Assembly (NCBI GenBank): GCA_000310025.1
Contig: FN649737.1
Coordinates: forward strand, 3,353,521 to 3,378,562
Length of the DNA stretch: 25,042 nucleotides
Reading direction: 5' to 3'
Source of the DNA: Ectocarpus siliculosus
Lineage: Eukaryota; Sar; Phaeophyceae; Ectocarpales; Ectocarpaceae
Shown: piece after piece, positions 20,116 through 25,042 of the stretch
How the letters are laid out: every line of letters begins with the position of its first letter
Numbering within the stretch: the first letter of the stretch is position 1
The notes under the pieces: generated by a model
Told to the model about the DNA's origin: nothing
Seen by the model: the letters and a program-made list of their open reading frames with translations, nothing else
The model's database searches: none
Position numbers and translations under genes: made by a program

Positions 20116-21480
20116 CAGAGGGACGCCCAAAAACAACGAAGAGGGCACACCCTAGAGTGGGGCGTGCATCGGAGTACCCGTGCCTCTGTCCTCTTTACGA
20201 GCAGCCTCCGTTTAGACCGAATGGTTGGAGCAACAATCGAGAGGGTCGGAAAATCCAAAGGCACACGTTTCAGGATACTGGGGAGGCGGGGTACTCGGGG
20301 TGGGGTGGGCAACGGATGGCGGGGTGGTGGCCGTGAGAGGCGCCTCCGCCGAGTGTTGCTTGAACACCACACACGGCCACCGACTAAAGATTGGTGGTGT
20401 ATTTTTCTGCATTTCCATCGTTTGTTGAAGTGGTGCCTGTTATATATGTTCGCTGAGTTCTACCTCCCACACTTTTCGGTACTACTACCAAGCTTGGTTT
20501 GGGGGTTGGTTAGGGGAGATGCGTCGTGCGGGTCAAGCTGTTCGGATATATTTCTTTACTCTGGGAGAGACCAACACGTTGAATTGCTGCTATGTGCGCG
20601 GGGACGATCACCAACCAGACAGAGAGTGTTACTTCCGGGCAGTTCTTGTTTAGCCGTCATCGGAGAACACCTTCAGCGGAGTCGGTAACGGCGTCACCGG
20701 TCTCCGCGCCGGCACCGGCTTTGACGATTGGTGCGGGGGCCGCAACTCGGACCGAGTGTTGCGATTGTCCAGCACTGCTGTATGTTTCTTGCCTCCATCT
20801 TTCTGTGAGGTGGAGAGCCCCTGACGGGTGCGCGATCGTTGTTTTTTTTATGTGTTCTCTCGGTTTGTTTTTTTACACCCCGGTGCGATCTCTCCGACCG
20901 GTGCGATGCCCAATGAACTAAACACACGGGCCTACTGGTGCTCGGCTGTGTTGTATGCACGCACCCCGGTGCCATCTACCCGCCAGTGTATCTACAAGCA
21001 AGAGGCGGTGTGTGTACCGTTGTTCCTCGCTGGAAGCACATCGGTAACGGCAACTTTAGGCTAGTACGTACAGTAACAGCGTAGCAGAGCTTTCCATATT
21101 ATACTGCTGTGCAGCGCGTGGTCACGGGTTTGAATGCGAGTATGGATATGGCGTGACAAGGACAACAGAAGATGTGGTTTTCATCTGGAGTACCGGTACA
21201 TTATATACGGCATCATGAAGTTGTCGCCCACTTTCCTTTCGGTTTTCATCTGCGAGTACCACTACGTAGCAGCAGCATTCGGTGTGTGTGGTGGGGTAGG
21301 TTGCCGCTCGTATGTTGTGTGCTTGGTAAACGTCCAACGAATAAAACGAAACCAACTGGCATCCCGCGTGAACCGCGACCGTACGTACATACATGAAGGA
21401 GTGGCGCTCCACTGACGTCGTCCCCACATGTAAAACGTAAACCGTACTCTGATGTAAAGAATACATACCAATACCTCTGA
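20116..21480 (+). other. 3' flank of the EF-hand gene, no gene recognised
   Basis: This stretch follows the EF-hand stop codon and presumably includes its 3' UTR. An ORF at plus 20164-20688 (174 codons) has no recognisable motif and begins only 49 bases after the stop; it is taken as chance. A G-rich patch lies at about 20279-20332. No standard polyadenylation signal was convincing. Confidence 0.4.
20861..20911 (+). repeat. Short CCCCGGTGC repeat, copy 1
   Basis: A T-rich stretch followed by caccccggtgcgatctctcc and gaccggtgcgatgccc. It matches 21600-21652 over about 50 bases. Partial copies occur at 20960-20980 and 21556-21586. Confidence 0.7.
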
Positions 21481-21483
21481 TCC

Positions 21484-21540
21484 AAGAAAAAGGGGGTCAA
21501 TCAAGAAAAAGGGGGTCAATCAAGAAAAAGGGGGTCAATC
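21484..21540 (+). repeat. Three perfect 19-bp direct repeats
   Basis: aagaaaaagggggtcaatc occurs three times head to tail with no mismatch. It is too short and too few for a CRISPR array and has no spacers. Confidence 0.95.
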
Positions 21541-21599
21541 AATGCTGGATTGGGGGTCGGGTGCGATCTCACCGACCCCGGTGCGGAAACCATGCCGTC

Positions 21600-21652
21600 C
21601 TTGTTTGCTTTTTTTCGCACCCCGGTGCCATCTCCCCCGACCGGTGCCATCG
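21600..21652 (+). repeat. Short CCCCGGTGC repeat, copy 2
   Basis: T-rich tract, then gcaccccggtgccatctccc and cgaccggtgccatcgg, the partner of 20861-20911. The element contains the palindrome accggt. Confidence 0.7.
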
Positions 21653-21811
21653 GCCTTTCGCGGTAGCTCCCTTTTTAGGGATCCGGGAAATACCGGTTAC
21701 CGGTTGCGCACATGACATGCACACATGTAATGTGGCGGACTGGCGGACACAGGTCGCGCCGCTTTTTTTTTTTTTCTGTCCGTCCCGCTCTCTCTCCTGC
21801 CACCCTGCGGC

Positions 21812-22030
21812 TTGGTAATACCCATGAGAGCAGGCATGGGCGACGTGAGGGGGCAGGGAGATGTCCAATCGCCACGGCCGTGCCTCAGCTTGGTGAAAAC
21901 CTTTGCGCTTTCCTTGCGAGATAAGTACGGTGCCGGTTGCCAGGCACTCGAGGAGGATCACTTGGATGAAGCGATCGAAAGAGAGGTGGGCCGGGTGGAT
22001 TCTCCGCACAGGAGTGCTTACGGCATGTAG
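21812..22030 (+). CDS. Small ORF or unattached exon, unrecognised
   Basis: A 72-codon frame with ATG and stop. The stretch LRDKYGAGCQALEEDHLDEA, followed by IERE, looks more protein-like than its surroundings and is followed at 21988 by GTGGGC, a weak donor. No family is recognised and no neighbouring exon could be joined to it. It may be an orphan exon or chance. Confidence 0.15.
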   Translation: MVIPMRAGMGDVRGQGDVQSPRPCLSLVKTFALSLRDKYGAGCQALEEDHLDEAIEREVGRVDSPHRSAYGM

Positions 22031-22214
22031 GGTGCACACGCTCTACTATTGCACGATCTACTATCACACCTACGCATGTTTTGAAACTCATCCCCACCGC
22101 TTCTCCGATGTAAAGATACGAACTTTACTACACAACGGAGGGATTCTCCCCGATATTTTGTCGTTGACCCCAGTAGAGAACTGCGGGGGATGTAATGTAA
22201 AATGTAAGTTACCT
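22031..22214. other. Intergenic, nothing recognised
   Basis: No exon-like frame or structured element is seen between the small ORF and the dispersed element. Confidence 0.4.
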
Positions 22215-22412
22215 GTACAGATGTTTTTGTACTGTTCACCAGCTGGCATCACTGGTATAAATCATCAGTGCATAGACTTAAAAGACTCGAAATAAGTCCA
22301 GTACCCAGCCGGTTTCCCTCCACTCACTGAAAAGACTCCACCACATCCCGTTCGACTGTGGGTATATGTCGAATGGGTAGTCTTTCTGTGTGTGTTTTTA
22401 TTATTCCTTAAT
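22215..22412 (+). repeat. Dispersed element, copy 2
   Basis: Plus-strand copy of the element found inverted at 12318-12522. Landmarks in order: gtacagatgtttttgtact, ccagctggcatcac, taaatcatc, gactcgaaataagtccagta, cccagccgg, tttccctccactcactgaaa, ccacatcccgttcgactg, and ttattattccttaa at the end. Confidence 0.85.
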
Positions 22413-23024
22413 AATTAGTACTGCGGGACACACACGCGAGTGCTGCGAACGAGCTACACAAGCTACACTTTGTCTCCCTCGAAGATTGCGTTATTGCGCC
22501 GCATCACCGCCGTTGTTGTCCCTGACCGAGGTGCTCGTGTGTTGACCACGTCTTCAAAGTGCCGTAACGTGCAGCTCCTGGAGGGTGTGTGTATTGAAGG
22601 ATTCCTGGCGAGTAGCCCATCACTAGAGTACGAGCCTTCCCATCTCTTGATCTCTTGATACTACAATCAATACACACAACACCTCACGCAACAACCTTGC
22701 ACGCGGGGACTGCTGCTATGAGCCAATCAGATGTTTGGGTTTTCGTTGTGTTCGTTCACAGAATTGGGCGAAGTATCGCCCCCCCGATAAGGTGATGGAG
22801 AAGGTGCAGGAGAAAAGAAATGGAGGGGACAGACTGGAGTGATTGTTGACGTATGACGGGAATCGTTGGGAGGCGATGTGGTACAATGTGGTTTGAGGAA
22901 GAAGGGTTGTTCATGAATGACAGGAAAATTGAAAAATCGAAAATATTAAGAAAAAAAAAAAAAAAAAAAATCGAAATGAAGCCATCGTCGTGAACCGTGT
23001 TCTACTGACCGTAGATGTCATTGC
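22413..23024. other. Intergenic, nothing recognised apart from a poly-A run
   Basis: ORFs such as plus 22440-22658 have no recognisable motif. A run of 20 adenines lies at 22951-22970 within an A-rich patch. Confidence 0.4.
22951..22970 (+). repeat. A20 homopolymer
   Basis: Twenty consecutive A residues, read directly. No retroposon body or target-site duplication was identified around it. Confidence 0.9.
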
Positions 23025-23450
23025 GCGAAAAGGAAAAACCGCTGCTGCTGCAGCTGTGGCGTACTGCGGTGGTATCAATCGTCCCGTAGATACGTGCGTG
23101 AACCGCGGCTGCGCCCACCCTAATTCGCTTGCGGTAGGTCTGCCAGTGTACTGCGCGTCTGTGGTGGATGCTGTGATTGGTTTGCGACGTGTGTCGGCGT
23201 TTTCTTGGAAGTCGCGCATGAGATCACGTGTGTGTGTGACAGGAAACGTAACAATTCGGGGGTAGCGAAAAGGAAAAACCGGGTTGCTCTGTGGCGGACT
23301 GCTGTGTTACAGTAGCCCTTAATTGGCTTTCCGTGGGCCTGGAAGTACGACCAACGTCTACTGCGCGTCTATGACAGCATTTGGGACGTGTTTCGGCGTC
23401 CATCTTGGCGGTTGAGCGTGACTGTGCGTTCGGCAGAAGAAAAAAAAATC
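23025..23450 (+). repeat. Diverged direct duplication, two copies 240 bp apart
   Basis: gcgaaaaggaaaaacc occurs at 23025 and again at 23265. The same order of landmarks follows in each copy: ctgtggcg.actgc, tactgcgcgtct (23149 and 23359), then gacgtgt.tcggcgt. Spacing differs by indels, so the duplication is old. Confidence 0.6.
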
Positions 23451-23570
23451 GGGGTACTCTATTTTCTAGTTAAAGCGCAGACAACGGCGCCATTTCTGAC
23501 TGTAATATTCCGTTCCTGTCCCCCGCCTCCCGCGCCCGTATCCACGTCGATTTTAGCTAGAGGGCGCGCC

Positions 23571-24196
23571 ATGGCTCAGCCCCTTCCTGCCTTCATCCCC
23601 GGAAGCGATGTGCTCCTTCGTGCAAATAGCAGGTAACGGACGCACGATTAGCGCCTGCACTCGAGGTTTTGTTACTCGAAGTGACCCGTTGGTCAGTGGT
23701 GAACAGCGCCAGCACATGATGACCACGATGACGACGTTGTACCTACTGCTGTTGCCGGTGAAATGGACCTATGACACGATGAATGCGTGGAGTTCTTGAG
23801 CCAGCCGAGTCGTTCAAAGCCAGGTATCTAAGCACTGACGATACAGCATCGCGTTCGTATCGATCCCGGAGACTAAAATCAGTAATTCTGCAAGGGAAAG
23901 TTGTTCAGAAAATCATCCACCTGTACAACTGGTATGTGATCACGCTCAGGTCAGAGGTCGTATGTGTTTCGCCGGTAGGATCCGAGATCCTCAGTCGGGT
24001 CTATGCCCTGATTCGTGCCATCCTCTTGGTGCGGGAAATTCATGTGCCCGATTTGCTTGCCTTGCCCCCTTTCGTCGATCGTGAAGATCTATCGGCAGAT
24101 GATGTGGTGTTGGACGTGGGGTGCGGGGACGGGCGCGTGCTGGTGACCATGGCGAAGGTTCTCGGGTGTCGAGGGATAGGCATCGATGTCTCGCAG
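23571..24196 (+). CDS. Class I SAM-dependent methyltransferase, 5' part (two exons)
   Basis: Exon 1 is 23571-23632 (ATG in the strong context GCGCGCCATGG; donor GTAACG). Exon 2 is 23995-24196 (acceptor ATCCTCAG; donor GTAGTA). Phases agree and give 88 residues ending at phase 0. After MAQPLPAFIPGSDVLLRANS comes a hydrophobic/basic helix (RVYALIRAILLVREI), then PPFVDREDL. Motif I follows, VVLDVGCGDGRVL (58-70), whose GCGDG loop binds S-adenosylmethionine, and an acidic residue at the end of strand 2 (IGIDVSQ, D85) would bind the ribose. Spacing resembles the FAM173/ATPSCKMT-like 'PFV...D.G.GDGR' methyltransferases, but with half the fold missing the substrate cannot be named. The intron-1 coordinates rest on phase and splice consensus only. 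Confidence 0.7.
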
Positions 24197-25042
24197 GTAG
24201 TATCCATCAAATACTGCAGCAGTCTCTTCCCGTGTGTGTGTGTCTTTACTATTAGCATCGACCGCGCTAACCGGCTGACCAATCAAAATACGCCAGTCTC
24301 AATGCGGCAGAAAACAGATTTTGCTTGTAAAAGGCATGATCTGGGACCCCGTGAGGGGGCGTCATGGGGGAGGTGTGTGCGTGTGTGTGCGTGTGGTTGA
24401 ATGCCACTTGGGTGCGCCCGCTTTCTGAACTGCACATCACCCTGGTAGACTTGTTTAGGGGCTCTCGTTTGTCAGAGGGGGCTCGGTACGTTGTCGAAAA
24501 CCTACTGTTTGGACCAGTTCGGAAATTTAGAAGGTACTAAGCCGAGACCGGCACGGTTTTGGTTGCAAAGACAAAAACCACAACCCGAATACGGCAAGAT
24601 GGGAGAACGCTCTCCCCCCCTCGAATATGTATGTCGCCCCGGGTGGAATAACTTCCAGAAAACGCTCTGAACCGTTGGGAGCGGCAAACTACGCCATGGT
24701 CGGGAGAACACACGCAAGGTTGCAAGGAACGCGTCCGTAGTACTTTGACTCTTCGTCGTATTTGGTGTATAGCATTCTCTTTGTGATGGAACTCCCCTGC
24801 CCCTGCCCCCCTTCACTCATACGTAAGAGTGCTGGAAACAGTTTGTTTCCACGACAGCGGTATTGCACGTTTTTCCCTGCTTACGGCGCAATCCAGCCCC
24901 CCCCCCCCTCACCCCCCCCGGGTTTGCCATCGGGGTTGGGGTTTCGTCGCTTGGCAACGACGTTGTAAAACAACCCAATTCACTTCGTGAACTCTGCAAC
25001 CAGGTTACCGTTTTTCTTTTACCTCAGTTTTTTTTTTGGAGG
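24197..25042 (+). other. Presumed intron or continuation of the methyltransferase gene
   Basis: Starts at the donor after GIDVSQ. TG-rich microsatellite-like stretches occur near 24233-24241 and 24372-24396, and a C-rich tract at 24896-24920. No exon encoding the expected next methyltransferase segment could be recognised, so the rest of the gene probably lies beyond the right edge. Confidence 0.4.

Noticed and set aside
20164-20688. 174-codon plus-strand ORF
   Set aside because: It begins in the likely 3' UTR of the EF-hand gene and has no recognisable domain; composition looks like random GC-rich sequence.
24360-24540. Open frame reaching ELHITLVDLFRGSRL as a possible next methyltransferase exon
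   Set aside because: It does not resemble the segment expected after strand 2 of the fold, and no good phase-0 acceptor precedes it.

Overview
This is nuclear DNA from an intron-rich eukaryote. There are no bacterial-style operons, and both strands carry short exons bounded by GT-AG introns. The style (many phase-0 repeat exons, Pro/Thr/Val-rich repeat proteins, GTAC/CAGCAG-rich low-complexity intergenic DNA) fits a brown alga such as Ectocarpus. That assignment is inference; no marker gene settles it.

Layout. (1) About 1-13240, minus strand: a very long gene for a Pro/Thr/Val/Ala-rich repeat protein that runs off the left edge. Its 5' part is a chain of tiny phase-0 exons (27-114 bp). At the core are 15 near-identical 66-bp exons repeated with their introns between 5403 and 8547. 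Its 3' part in the window is one exon of at least 3068 bp, open on the minus strand throughout and built of about 31 units of 99 bp (33 codons). The long plus-strand ORFs over this region are antisense shadows. (2) About 13240-15650: divergent intergenic DNA. (3) 15655-20115, plus strand: an eight-exon gene for a 338-residue EF-hand protein of the calcineurin B / CHP type, reconstructed here by splice phase and family alignment. (4) 20116-23570: 3' flank and intergenic DNA with several small repeats and one copy of a dispersed element. An inverted copy of that element lies at 12.3-12.5 kb, inside the presumed large intron of the minus-strand gene. (5) 23571 to beyond 24196, plus strand: the first two exons of a class I SAM-dependent methyltransferase; the rest was not found and probably lies to the right.

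The main discovery candidate is the mini-exon array. All its exons are multiples of 3 and phase 0-0, so exons can be gained, lost or skipped without breaking the frame. The same gene carries the same kind of P/T-rich repeat in two forms: one exon per repeat, and many repeats in one exon. Several splice sites look damaged or displaced (4638, 3144, 18198), so transcript evidence would be informative. All exon calls were made by eye from splice signals, phase and repeat homology; none is transcript-supported.
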